This document shows positions 36,051-47,605 of a stretch of 64,000 bases of DNA, one piece after another. Within the stretch, counting starts at the first letter, position 1. Each line of letters begins with the position of its first letter. The notes beneath the pieces were generated by a model that was not told where the DNA came from, did no database searches, and saw only the letters and a program-made list of their open reading frames with translations. A program made the position numbers and the translations under genes. This DNA is from Metarhizium brunneum (Eukaryota; Ascomycota; Sordariomycetes; Hypocreales; Clavicipitaceae), in NCBI RefSeq assembly GCF_013426205.1, contig NC_089427.1:3038001-3102000 (forward strand). Reading direction: 5' to 3'.

Positions 36051-37509
36051 ATGCCTGTCCGTCGACGGAGTCGCCTTGGGCCCCTGGCCGTCATGGCCCT
36101 CGTGGTGCTGACGGTGCTCTTCGTCGCCCTGCCCCCGGACTCGCCTGCCGTGCTGGCGGTGGTGTTCAACTCGGCGCGTCTTGGGTCGGCGCTGCGGCCG
36201 GGCAATAGGGATGCGTGGCTTCGCGAGCGAGCGCGGCATCCGGTGCACCTGGCGAGCGAGGTGGGGTGTCTGATCAAGACGGGGTACGGGACGAGGCACC
36301 GCGTCCGGGAGCAGCTGGCTGCGTTTGCGGTCAAGGGCGGCGTGCTGGGCGACGAGGGGAGGGATTACCTGGTCGTGGGGGACTGGGAGGCGGCCAACGG
36401 CACCGCGGGGGGGGACTTGGGCGCGGCGGTTGTAGATGCCGTCGGGCTGGTGATGCGGGACGAGAGGGTGGCCGAGTTCGCGGACCATGTGCGCTTCGGC
36501 AAGTACAGGAGCTTGAGCGCCGCGGTGGGGGCCGGCGATGAGGTCAGGGCCGGCGAGCTGGGGGCAAAGTTTGGCTGGGAGCTCGATGCGTTGAAGGTGA
36601 GTGCTTCGAGATTCTATGCCATGTCGTTGGGTTTTGGGGGAGGGTTGATAGAATGGCAGGTGGCGGGTTGAAGGAAGAGGGACCTCTCTAACTAACTATT
36701 TTCTGCAGTTCATCATGGGCATGGAACTATCGTACAAGAGGATGCCGCACAAGAAGTGGTACCTTATCCTGGATGACGACACATTCGTGGTCAAGGAGTC
36801 CCTGGAGCTGCTGCTCAGTCACTTGGACCCTTCGAAACCGCAGTATGTGGGCAACGCGGTGGGCGATTACAGGGCGCGATTTGCTCACGGCGGATCAGCC
36901 GTCATTATCTCCGGCGAGGCCATGAGGATACTCTTTAACAGGCCAGACATCGTGCGAGAAGCCTACGTTCGCTCGTTGGACGAGACGTGGGGTGATAGAC
37001 TGGTGGCAACGACGCTACAGAGGATTGGCGTTTACATCGACGAGCGGTACAGTCACTATTTTAACGGGGAGGCACCTGACATGACAAGGATTCGGGAAGA
37101 TCGTGTCTGCTCGCCCATTGTTTCTTTCCACGGGCTCCGGAAACCTGGTGCCATGGTCCATGCGGGCACGACATTGGGCAGGATGAGAAAGCCGGTACTT
37201 TGGGGCCAGCTGTGGGAGTTGTTTGGCCAGACACCTCTGGAGTCGTTTGAAAACTCACCTCTGAGAGGGGGAGACCATGTTGGGCCTGGTGAGGAAGAGA
37301 TCAAGGTCTGGCAAGGCATCAAGAAGGCACAAGATTGCCAGCGTAAGTGTAAAAGCCGGTGCCTGGCGTGGACATATGATTCGCAAAGTCGCCAATGTCG
37401 TGCGAGTCCATGGCTCATTGTTGGACCACGGAACAGCGCCGGCGAGGTATCTGGGATTAATCTGTCGGCGGCGAAATCTGCTTTTCGAAAATGCTCTCCT
37501 GTAGGCTGA
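36051..37509 (+). CDS. GT31-type (fringe-like) glycosyltransferase with Cys-rich tail
   Basis: Two exons, 36051-36596 and 36709-37509, joined in phase 0 (GWELDALK|FIMGMELSYK), giving 448 residues. A type II membrane topology is expected: short basic N-terminus (MPVRRRSR) and a hydrophobic anchor at residues about 10-30. The catalytic DxD-type motif is WYLILDDDTFV with D204-D206, followed by AHGGSAVIISGEAM, as in fringe/DUF604-like GT31 enzymes that add sugars in the Golgi. The C-terminal 90 residues carry a cysteine pattern CQRKCKSRCLAW...QC that resembles an apple/PAN module. Donor and acceptor are unknown. Intron is GTGAGT...TTCTGCAG with several CTAAC candidates. Confidence 0.82.
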
Positions 37510-38002
37510 GGGCAACTTTGCTAGAGCTGGTGGTTTTGCCAGCCTTGGCGCGATTCCCAGCTGTGTTGAATATTGGATACTATAGTAAAGCGTGCATCGT
37601 TGGGTGTTGGGCCGGTGTGATTTAGATATGGGGATAATACAACTGTGCATGATAATGTCAGTCTGATGTAATAGCCAATGTTAGGCTATTTTACAGGGCA
37701 CAGCGTTACCCGTGTCTGACCACACGAAATCGAAAAGGTCGGAATGCTCAGTGCTGTCTTGTCTGTATGGAAAAATGAGTTACATACATACACAACATAC
37801 ATGGCCAAGCCCACCTGTGGTTCCTCCGGGCCACGTCCTCGGTCGAGCTCGTGATTATTACCTACGTACGGAGTATAGTACTTCTACTACTACCTAATAG
37901 TATTACACCCACCGTATGGGGTAATTATTGGATGGATACTCCGCACGCAGCGAGCGAGCGAGCAAGCCGCACGACACGGGGCGCGCGTGGTTCTCGCTCG
38001 CC

Positions 38003-38018
38003 TACGGAGTACTCCGTA
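38003..38018. repeat. Perfect 16-bp palindrome TACGGAGTACTCCGTA
   Basis: Two TACGGAGTA motifs in inverted orientation fuse into a perfect palindrome. It is the most complete form of the dispersed motif in this window. Confidence 0.95.
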
Positions 38019-38892
38019 CAAATTAAAGATTGACGCGCATGGCGATCCAGATTTCTCCCCCGGCAATTGAGCCCGATTTGCGAGCTGTTGGTTGTCGGCA
38101 TCGATTGTCGGATTCGTATTGTGCTTTACAATGCACCGGACACCAACTGATGTTGCAGTTCAACCAACCCGAACTGGGTGTCCGTCGGTTCTCAGGGGTA
38201 CGGCGAGCTTTTTATCGCGTGCGCATGAATAAAAAAGAGGAGCTCGTGTAACGTTCGGTGCGCGAGTCCCGTTATTGCACCCATGGGCGTCACATTAAGA
38301 CAGCGGCGAGTCGGTCAAGACAGATGAGCACGGGCTGATGGATTGTGATAGATCGATAGCGTCGGAGATGAAGGGAAAGGCCAGCGACCGAATACGCGTC
38401 AAAGCAACATTCGCACGTAATGGAGCATGTTGCTGCCAACAGACGTCGTTTTGTGTTTTCCAGCCTCGTGGTTCCGGGTAGCCAACCCTGGCGTATCCGA
38501 CTTCCAATCTTTCTGGATGTCTTTGACCGAATTTGTACCTGGGTGCTCCGTGGAGCACAGGAGTCGAGGGATCCATCCGCCGCCATCCCTCCCCCCAGGG
38601 TCGGAACCAAGCGGCGCCACTCGCCCGTCGTCCAAAGAAAATAGAGTATTCTGTACGGCAAAGACTGCTGCCGACGACCTGCGGCTGGCTTCGCTTAAGC
38701 ACACATGTATAATTGAGGAGTCACGCGGGGATTCTGCTAGTGCTTCCGTCTGGTGGGCGAACGGTGTTCCCCGTCCCCCAAGTGGCTGTGTTAGGAAAGG
38801 GGTTTTCCTGTAGATTCAGCAGACTCGAGTCACTCGACTCTGCTCACTGTACGAATTGCTCCGTAAAACATGCTCTGTTGGGTTTGGCCGTT

Positions 38893-38921
38893 CTTTTGCC
38901 TCCTTTTGCCTCCTTTTGCCT
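38893..38921. repeat. 10-bp tandem repeat CTTTTGCCTC x3
   Basis: Three consecutive copies, the last differing at the final base. Confidence 0.9.
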
Positions 38922-40178
38922 GTCTTCCCCACAGCGGCAGGACCGAAGTGACGCCTGGCAGGGAATATGGGCATGTGCCATATGCCTTATTAGTTCCCAC
39001 TCGTGACTGGGCCGCAATGGGATATGAAATGTCTCCGTGCACAAGGTTTAGCCAGGGCTGGTTATGATAGGGGGTCTTGAGCTGACAGAGTCCGCGATAT
39101 TAGCTTTCGCTTGTACAGAGTCTTGAAGCGTGGGTCCGATGACGATGGGATATACTGACTCGTATTCATGTGAGGTCTACGTGGCAACTATACCAGTTGG
39201 ATGATGTGATCAAGTGATATAAATGTTGGAAAGACTGGCCGAGTGGCACTGGTGATAGGGCGACGGGTTGGGAATACTATGGCTGCTGATGTATGTACAA
39301 TGTTGAGCCTTGGTCTCTCTCTATCCCAGCCAACAGTTCAAGCATCAGCCACACTGCTCTGAGCTGTCACTGGCGGCACCAAAGCTCATGCACGTACAAG
39401 CCTCATCTTGGCCATGCACCGCCACATTTTTTCTGTTCATTTTTTCTCTCGCTTTTGCAAGTAGCGACAGGCTGCTGGCCACTTCACGCAGGCACATTTC
39501 CAGTAACGATGTACAGACACAAGCGGCAGCCGTTCTCTGCACCAGTGGACACAAGCATGGAGCCCTGGGAGCCTTGTACCTTGTACCTCTCAAGCTCCAG
39601 TCTTCCCGCGGGCGCATGTAACTACGACTTGAGAATGTAAAGTACTTAACTTAGTCGTCTGGGTTAGCGTTTTTGAACCTATTCCACATAACTCGACATT
39701 GGGGATTGCTTCAACGCTTTCAACTGGGGCGCCCCAGCCAGCTACCCCGACTGTCGCCCGGACCTGGAATTCATGAGCATCCAGACGAGACGATCCTTTT
39801 CCATCTCTCTTCCCTTTCAATTATTGTTCTTTGTCCACCGCAGTGGCACCCCTGTACTAGATCTCTGGGCCGGCGCGCAAAAGCAAGGCGGCAAGGCCTG
39901 GCCGACCACGGTTGAGCAAGGCTTCCTCTCCCAACCCTAGTCAGGGCGTGTCTCGCGCTGTCTATCCGGATCCCGTCAAAGTCAACTGTGGACTTCTTCA
40001 CGCCCAATCTTGCCATCTGGACGCCCCTTGTGTGACGGCTGCGGTCAACCAAGGCCGTCCTTTTACTGGGCCGTTGTACCCTTTTGAATTTCGTCTGCTG
40101 CTACCCGCTGTTGAGCTTCCCATGTCGTCCGATAAGCTCCATAAATTTTCCAATTAAAAAACACTCCCCCAAGAGGCC

Positions 40179-43088
40179 ATGTCTACGGACGACAAGAGCA
40201 TGGCTCAGGACGCCGGTGCTGGTGTTGGCTCTGATCCAGCTCCAGCAGCTCCTGGCAATGCTGCGACCTCTGGTGCTACTACCACCACCTCAAGTCCTTG
40301 TCCCAATCCTGATATCGCCACGCCCGGTACCGCTGCTGTTGCTTCTGTGGCTGCTACAGCTGCTCTGGCAAGCTCAAGTGCCGTTCACAGCCCTCCATCA
40401 AGGCCAATATCTCCTTCTCAGTCCCCTTCAGCACCTGCAGAGTTGACGATTTCGACTACACCCACGACGACGACTGCCGCTACACTCCCAAGTCCGACTG
40501 CAGGCCCGGCACCGGCATCAAGTATCGACTCAAAGCCTGCCGTACCGACCTCGTTATCGCCGTCCGAATTGCCTGCTACTCTCGCCGCCGCTCCTGCTCC
40601 TGCTCCTGCTCCTGCCTCACCATCTCAGCAGAACGGCCGCAGTGAGGCGCCCGAGGCCGACTCAGATATGAACAGCTACAGACCCGTTCTGACGGCCCAC
40701 AATGGGCTTCCCGTGAGCTATTCGACTACCACAGCCACGGTATCGACGTCTTCGCACCTCGCCGCTAGCCCTCCCGTCACCTCTGGCTACGCCTCACCTA
40801 CTGGTATCTCGACTGTACAATATCCATCCTACCCTACGAGTACGACAGTATCACATCCGTCTGAGAGTTATAGAGTCAGCCCAGTCTCAAGCGGCAACAC
40901 ATTGTCTTTGCCGAGTATGCGAACGATCGATTCACTTCCTCAGCAAAGGCCTGGCCAACCACAAATGCCACATCATGCCATGTCAATAAGCATGAATCCT
41001 TCTTTGACTTCTGTATCTAGTGGTCCAACAATCTACCCCCCTCACCATACCATGTCCGTACCCTCAAATTACGGGCTGCCTTCAGATTCTGTACCTCGTT
41101 ACCCCCTACCTCACGACCCCAGGATTCTTGGCAGCAGAGGCCCAAAGAAGGTACGTTTATAGACATTGAGGAGCGAATATGCGTCAATCCTAATCAACGG
41201 CTCTCTCGGAATCTGTGTTGGACTCGATAGTTGGACTGACTCGATGCTTTGCAGGAAATCAAACGTCGAACCAAAACGGGTTGTCTAACATGTCGCAAGC
41301 GTAGAATAAAGGTATTCACCAGTCCACTTGTTTCGTTTACGATTCTATTTCCCCTCCATTATAGTTTTATATCTTCCAGCTTCAATCCAATCCTTGCAGT
41401 TGCTCCCATCAGTTGCCATCAATCCTCGTCGCTGCAGCACTAGTCAGATTTTATGTCTGACCTTGCTCCGATGCGGAGGGAGCTCCAAAAGTTAATCCGC
41501 TGCGCAAAGTGGGTCAGGGAGCTCTCTTATTGTCTGACCTCTTGCACAACATGTTCCCCCTCCATCACAAAACCATTTCTCTCAATTCGCCAATCTGGGC
41601 GCCAATGTCGATGTCTAATTCATTTGCTAACGCACTGATAAAACTGTTGGAACTATAGTGTGACGAGACACACCCCACCTGCAATAATTGCAAAAAGTCG
41701 AAACGAGAGTGTTTAGGCTACGACCCCATCTTCCGACAGCAACCAGGTGCACAGCCTAATTCTCACATTCAACCTGCTCCAACAAGTCAGCCAGTGGCGT
41801 CGTCATCTGTTTCTCCTTCAGTTCCAGCCCATTCGAGTGCTGGAATCGGCCACCTGCCTGCGACCACGAACACATACGGTAGCCAGCCGTCGATGCTTGC
41901 AAGTTCCTATTCAACCACATCCCCACCGTCAACACTTTCCTCGTCCTCGGTGGCACACACCGTTTCGTCCAATTATAACTCGCCAGCTTCCGCCAGCGCA
42001 ACGCCAACTATCAAGCAGGAGCCAGGGTTTGATTTTGCGACTCCTTTTGATCCAGCTAGTAGGCACTTGCCACCCCCGACTGGCCCTGACATCAAGCCAT
42101 ACGACTACAAGACATTGACAGCCGCGGACAGCAGCCATCACGCGACATGTATGTAAATATGCCACACAGTTTTCAGATCCTTGCTGCGGGTATGCCAACT
42201 GACTGCTTCTTAGCTAAGAAGATGAAGATCAACGAGATAATCGATTCGCTCGGTCCGCCCCCTCCCCCGCAACAGATAAGCCATACCGAGGAGACTTTTA
42301 ACGAAATCACAAAAGTTTATCATGAGATGTATGCTGGTGGATTAAGCGCTTTTCTGGAGACGACATGGTATTATTTTGTTGATAATGGCAAGATGTCCTT
42401 CCCCAGAGATGCCAATCTTATCGAGCACATGGCGACCTTTCTCAAAATCTTGGAAGCTGTTAGAGCGAATGACCATTCGCAGATGGCTTATTCCGGAGTG
42501 TTGGAGACGAGAATCGTGTGGGAGCTTGCTTGCACTGCGTATCGGATACCTGATGCAACAAATCAGGCAAACCGTGCGAACATGCCACCGGAGGGCGATG
42601 CCACGGAAGCAAGAAACCGCCTGCGCGTGGTTGAAGCCTTGCTTTGCGGTGAATATCTAGTCACCAACCCTCTCGCACCACCGCTGCAAGACCCAGATAC
42701 CCAACGTACTCGCCAGTTCGACTTTTGGTATAGTCTGGCGGAGTTTGTGCGAAAGCAAGACTTGCCTGGTTCGCATCAGGCCCTCAAGGCCAGAGAGGAT
42801 GCACTGAGTAGAATGAGACACTTGCTGGATGGGAGAGAAAATCGTGATGTGCTTTATTCTATAGCCGTCGTTCGCGAACTTGCACCGTATTACGGTCCCA
42901 GCTATGGAAATACCCCCCAGTACGCCGATGAGACTGATCCAAAGAATCGACTTGCAGTCGCATCGAAATTCATCTTGGACGAAGCACAAGTTACTGGTGG
43001 CACTACTAATGTGGTGCGCCGATTCAGTGATATTGCGTCCCGAGCCTTTGTCAACCCCGGGGTCAACGTTGCACGCAGAACCGGTTAA
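40179..43088 (+). CDS. Zn(II)2Cys6 fungal transcription regulator
   Basis: Four exons, 40179-41150, 41255-41311, 41659-42148 and 42214-43088, giving 797 residues. The binuclear zinc cluster is central, not N-terminal: EIKRRTKTGCLTCRKRRIK then CDETHPTCNNCKKSKREC, with Cys at 334, 337, 344, 351, 354 and 361. It is split by a 347-nt intron exactly before Cys344. The first 324 residues are low-complexity Ala/Ser/Thr/Pro sequence including an (AP)n run near residue 140; another disordered Ser-rich segment follows the cluster. The last 290 residues form a folded helical fungal regulator domain (NEITKVYHEMYAGGLSAFLE, WELACTAYRIP). It is nuclear and DNA-binding; the pathway is not known. Some related Aspergillus proteins are annotated as OefC-like, which I cannot verify. 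Confidence 0.9.
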
Positions 43089-43939
43089 GGCATAGAGGAG
43101 AATTGGTAATGAATACATTCGCCACACATACCATATAATTCAGCATACAAGCGATCCTCTCGGCGTTTCTTTCATCTGTTCTTTTTGATTTAACACAGCA
43201 TTTGGAAAGCATTGCGAAGGTTTATAAAAAGTGTTTCCCATGTTTATTCACGGCGTTGGGCTTGAAAGCGAAACTGCGCTTGGGTCATCTTGATCAAACA
43301 TATATTTCTTTTAGTACCGCAACTTCTACTTCGTCAGCATATTTCACAAGCCCCGGCGTTTCGAGTAACCATTGCCTTGTTGGTTTACTACGTCCGCTGT
43401 TGTATTATTACAACCTCATACTGTCGGTGCACAGGAAATGGGGACTGGAGATGGGATGTCTCGCCTTCAAAAGAGAAAATTTCATTTTGTAACAAATGGG
43501 AATTCGGGTGTGTTGTTTTCTTTGAGGCTCAACTAGATAAAGGAAAGGTACGATATGGGATAGAAGAATTATTAATGCCAACAATGTGGCTGATGGAGAC
43601 TTAGAGAATAGATAGAATACTTGATCAGTATCGGGGTCACTCGACGTACATTTTAATTTTCAGCTTTTTGTGAGCATGATGGATACGATAAAACTAAAGG
43701 ACGTGACCTTGATGAGATTGAACAGCACCCTGGAGAAGCAGGCACTTTGTACTCTGTATTGTCTAGCAAGGTAACTATTTAACCCATATTCGAACCCAAC
43801 GCCGAATTTTCTGCCATGGATATCTATAAATACACATCCTTAACCATTTTTGATGATATAAACTCCGTCTCATCTTTGGTGTCCAAAATCAGTGCAGCAC
43901 AAACAATAACCACCGCTTAAGCAATATGCAGCAATAAGC
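43089..43939. other. Convergent 3' intergenic region
   Basis: 850 AT-rich bases between the 3' ends of the Zn2Cys6 gene and the multicopper oxidase. Open frames near 43202-43604 overlap in two frames and appear spurious. Confidence 0.5.
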
Positions 43940-46003
43940 CTAAAAGCTGCCAAACCAAATGCTGTCATCTGGCCTCATACCAGACATGACGCCTTCAAAT
44001 CCACACATTGCTCTATGCTGGGGGTCAACTTTCCATCCACTTACTGCTTCGCTTTGTACAAGTAACTGCATCACCATGCCCGATTCGGAGTGCCACGTAT
44101 TGTGGCAGTGAAGCGCCCAAACGCCAGGGTTGTCGAGGACAACGCGGATTATGACCCAGGAGTAGGCTTCCACGGTGACAGTGTCCCGGCGAAGGGGGTT
44201 CTCTGGCATGCCACCGTGTTGTTGTAGGTATTTGTCCAGCGTCGCTGATGTAGGGGGATATCCGCTCCTAGCTTGAGCAATGATGAAAAACTTGTGGCCG
44301 TGGAGATGGAAAGGGTGTGCGCCGTCGTCAAAGTTGTTGATAGAGATGTCGACTGTACGTATGCCCTTGGTCTGAAGGACAAAATCGTTGTCCTTGTTGA
44401 ATGCTTTGTCATTGATGGCTAATGGTGCTTCAAGGCTGGTAACTTCCGGCTTGGCATCGAGAAATCGATGGAGAGAAGGGTAGGTGGCGTTTGCATGCCA
44501 AGTGGATTCATTAAAGAAACCTCGAGCTAGACGCCAGGCTCCAATCATGAAGTTGGCTCTGAGGGGGACAAAGTCGTCAGCAGGAGGAGGGCTGATGTGC
44601 CGGACTGGATGTAGAGCTGATGTGTTGAGGTCACGACAGATGGTTTCGACGGCCTCCGACCAGTCCTTGCTTTGGGGATCGGCTGTAAGGGGCTTTGAGC
44701 TCGATGAGATGTACCGCAATATGCCTCTGATTTCGGGCTGTAATCGATCATTTTTGGTAGTGAAGCAGTGCGTGACCATTCTGGCTCGCAGCCAATATGC
44801 ATCAGCAGTCGTGACGTTGGTTTCGACGATGACACTGTAGCGTTGACCAGGTGATATGTTGAGGCGATGGAAGGCTAAAGGATGAACATCTGTCCCATCA
44901 ACCTCTGTGATATAGAATGGGTGCTCGTCAATCTGAATTTGGAATTCGGCAAAGGCTCCCACGTTGATGAATCGCAGACGATGCCGTTGGCCTGCAGTCA
45001 GGTCAAATATCGGCTCAGACGTGTTGCTGCTGTCGCAACGCCACCCGTCAAAGTCGTCACAATTTCGCACGCCACGACCGTTGATGAGCGCGTTATCTGG
45101 GACAGGCTCGTCATTTTCCTTGTCTGGTTGTAGATAATCCATTAACAACTCAGCCGTTGTGTTGTGGTAATGATCCTGGACCATGATGACTCTGTCCGTC
45201 GCGTAATCGACCTCTTGCAGTGTAAGCTCTTCCCGTGAATGAATGACGACAGGGCCCAACAAGCCATCCGATGCCTGAGCACTATGGTGGGCATGATACC
45301 AATATGTGCCGGATTGTCCACGGACAACAAACTTGTATGTAAAGTTTGAGTTGGGGGCAATGGGACATTGCGTGACACCGACAGTGCCATCCATCCAGTT
45401 GGTTCCATTCTGGAAGAGTCCGTGAAAGTGAATTGATGTAGAATTTGACGCCTTATTTTCCACGTTGACAACGATGGTATCGAATTCGTTACATTCTATC
45501 AAGGGACCGGGATATTGATTATTAACCAGAATCATCGATCGATAGACTCCATCTGGATTCAATTCAGCATCTGATATTGTCCAGTGATATTCCCGGGTGA
45601 CCGGAGCAGCACTGCGATCCCACGATGGCGAAAGTACATATTCGGATGTGTCTCGCAGACGTGGCGTGCCGGAAATGTCTTTATGCTTCCAGTCATCGGT
45701 GTGGTCTGTGTCTTGATGGTCCTTTTCTTGGTCGTCGTGGGGACGAGTGTCAAGAGAGTCTCTTGTGCCCCTAGGTGGGAAGCTCAGTACAATTCCAGAT
45801 ACTAATCCCAAGATGATGGTGAGGAAGAAAATGAAGAGGCTCAATTTGCAAAATTCGTGCAGCCGTGAGGCTCGGCTGTTTCCGAGCCAGAAGGGTGGAC
45901 TCGCACCTGCCTCAATTTCCTCCTTGTCTCCCGCTGCCTCTTGCCCAAGAAACGGCTGCTCCTCTGTCTGTCCAAGAGCCTCTACATCTTCTCCCGTGGA
46001 CAT
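43940..46003 (-). CDS. Membrane-anchored multicopper oxidase (laccase-like)
   Basis: Single exon of 687 residues from the ATG at 46003; the frame is open further upstream but only from a GTG. A 52-residue acidic N-terminal tail precedes a transmembrane segment at about 53-75 (LSLFIFFLTIILGLVSGIVL), so the three cupredoxin domains face outside the cytosol as a type II protein. Copper ligands are visible: HFHG (192-195), WYHAHH (236-240), HPFHLHGH (563-570) and HCHNTWHSESGM (632-643). Met at the axial position suggests a low-to-moderate redox potential. Many Asn-X-Ser/Thr sites fit an exported protein. It may oxidise phenols or metal ions; there is no adjacent Ftr1-type permease to support a Fet3 role. 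Most laccases are secreted through a cleaved signal instead. Confidence 0.88.
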   Translation of the reverse strand: MSTGEDVEALGQTEEQPFLGQEAAGDKEEIEAGASPPFWLGNSRASRLHEFCKLSLFIFFLTIILGLVSGIVLSFPPRGTRDSLDTRPHDDQEKDHQDTDHTDDWKHKDISGTPRLRDTSEYVLSPSWDRSAAPVTREYHWTISDAELNPDGVYRSMILVNNQYPGPLIECNEFDTIVVNVENKASNSTSIHFHGLFQNGTNWMDGTVGVTQCPIAPNSNFTYKFVVRGQSGTYWYHAHHSAQASDGLLGPVVIHSREELTLQEVDYATDRVIMVQDHYHNTTAELLMDYLQPDKENDEPVPDNALINGRGVRNCDDFDGWRCDSSNTSEPIFDLTAGQRHRLRFINVGAFAEFQIQIDEHPFYITEVDGTDVHPLAFHRLNISPGQRYSVIVETNVTTADAYWLRARMVTHCFTTKNDRLQPEIRGILRYISSSSKPLTADPQSKDWSEAVETICRDLNTSALHPVRHISPPPADDFVPLRANFMIGAWRLARGFFNESTWHANATYPSLHRFLDAKPEVTSLEAPLAINDKAFNKDNDFVLQTKGIRTVDISINNFDDGAHPFHLHGHKFFIIAQARSGYPPTSATLDKYLQQHGGMPENPLRRDTVTVEAYSWVIIRVVLDNPGVWALHCHNTWHSESGMVMQLLVQSEAVSGWKVDPQHRAMCGFEGVMSGMRPDDSIWFGSF

Positions 46004-47605
46004 TCTGTCGGACGAACCGCACCAGCACCAGACTGCAAGAGACCAGTGAATCACCTCCCAATATTGTTTCTCACTTTGTATCACGGCAGACAGCGGTCAA
46101 GTTGCATAGCTACCTCGTGCTGGTCCACGACGAACTGCGGACCTACGCTGCAGAACCACAAGCGATATTGCAGTTGACGCCGGCGACCAATGCAGTAAGC
46201 GATAAATCGGCTTATTCCACAGCGAGGGCCTCGTTCGAGAAGACGGCGGCCAAGGTACTCCGTACGGCCGGGACTAATAGCCTTGGTTAACCGTAGTCGC
46301 ATGGAAAGTACCCAGCTGTATTCCACGGCCGACGACCGAGAAGAATTCTCAAGGGAGGTTGTTGCAAGACGCGCGTGATGGAGCTATCAGATGCAATTGG
46401 GTAGCATCAACACCAATCTTGAGACCCCCACCAAGCTGGGGACTGGAGCTGGATGGAGAGGTCACCAAGATAAAATGGTCCGTCAACGTGCTCAATTCGA
46501 TGGACGATTGGCCTTCTTAGACGGATGAATCGGCACGCGACAGTGCATGGAACCCCTGCTCGATAGAGTGACCATCGCAAAAACTTGGTGGCCACACTCT
46601 CTATGTACCTCATCAAGGGCCGCACGCTTCGCAGCTAAACTTTAAGTTGCCAAAGGAACAAAGATTGAGGAAGGGCAGTACTCCCCTCTTCCCGCTACAG
46701 GAAAACCGTGAACCTTGACCACGATGCTCCATGTTAAAATTCGGCCCCACGTACGGAGAACTGGAACCTCGACAAATGGCCAGCCTTCAGGTGCCGATGT
46801 TCCATTCTGTAACCAGCTTCTCAACTTGGCTTTCTCGAGAAGCTCGGTATCAGTTCTTGTGACCTCAGCATGTCTCTCTTGTTTGGCCTAGTCACTCTTG
46901 AACTACAATGTTGCGAGACACTCCGGTAACTCCAGGAAAGTCAAGATGCCAATCACCGCCGACGAGGGGCCGAGATGTGGACCGAGCTGCATGAATAACC
47001 AGATTCTGGGGTACCGCGCCTAGGTATCCAGATTCGGAAACAAATTCCAGGTACTGCGTTGTACGGACGATACTCAGGGAGGGTTCAATTGAGAACGTAA
47101 TATTGCTGACGTTACACAGTACCCGCAGGGTCGACTGATCTGCATTTGGACGACATTGGTCTCTACGGATAGAGTGCTAAGCTGTGTGCTCACAGAGTAC
47201 ATTCGCAGTCTTCCTCCGTCCGGCAATGGCGTAATCTTACTTCGTACATACTTCATTAGGACCTGCCATACTCAGCAAGGTGGGCCAGCAACCCTGCCGC
47301 CATGCCCGGCGTTACCAGACTAAAAGTGTTCAAGTCAGCAACTACGAATTAGTATGTAGAATGCTCGACTCCGTACTCCGTGTGGCCATGCATATTCGAC
47401 GGAGCAGTACCCGCTCGAAGAAGATTGGGTGACTGTGTGCCTTATCGGAGCATACCGTTGCGCTCAGCTGGAGTGAGAACCAGTTCCTTTAAGTAAACGC
47501 TCCGCCCTGAAATGTCGATCGACCTTTACGGAGTAAACTGGCAGCTACCTGCTTCATTGTTTGTCAAGCCAAGTGCTTCAGGTTCGAAAGACTGAAGAAG
47601 CAGAC
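46004..47605. other. Divergent intergenic region
   Basis: 1.6 kb between multicopper oxidase (minus) and acid phosphatase (plus). TACTCCGTAC is near 46257 and 47376, GTACGGAG near 46750, and TTTACGGAGTAAA at 47525-47537, only about 70 bases before the phosphatase ATG. No gene is recognised. Confidence 0.5.

Larger units (their letters stand above)
37510..40178. other. Intergenic region with palindrome and tandem repeat
   Basis: A 2.7-kb spacer before the Zn2Cys6 gene. It contains GTACGGAGTA at 37866-37875, a GAGC repeat near 37950, a perfect 16-bp palindrome at 38003-38018, and a 10-bp tandem repeat at 38893-38921. Open frames of 60-135 codons overlap on both strands and are not supported. 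Confidence 0.5.

Noticed and set aside
39229..39245. TGGCCGAGTGG sequence resembling a tRNA-Ser/Leu A box
   Set aside because: No matching B box (GGTTCGAATCC type) or acceptor stem follows at the proper distance, so a tRNA gene is not supported.
46004..46084. Upstream extension of the multicopper oxidase frame
   Set aside because: It can start only at GTG; the ATG at 46003 gives a normal start and adjoining acidic tail.
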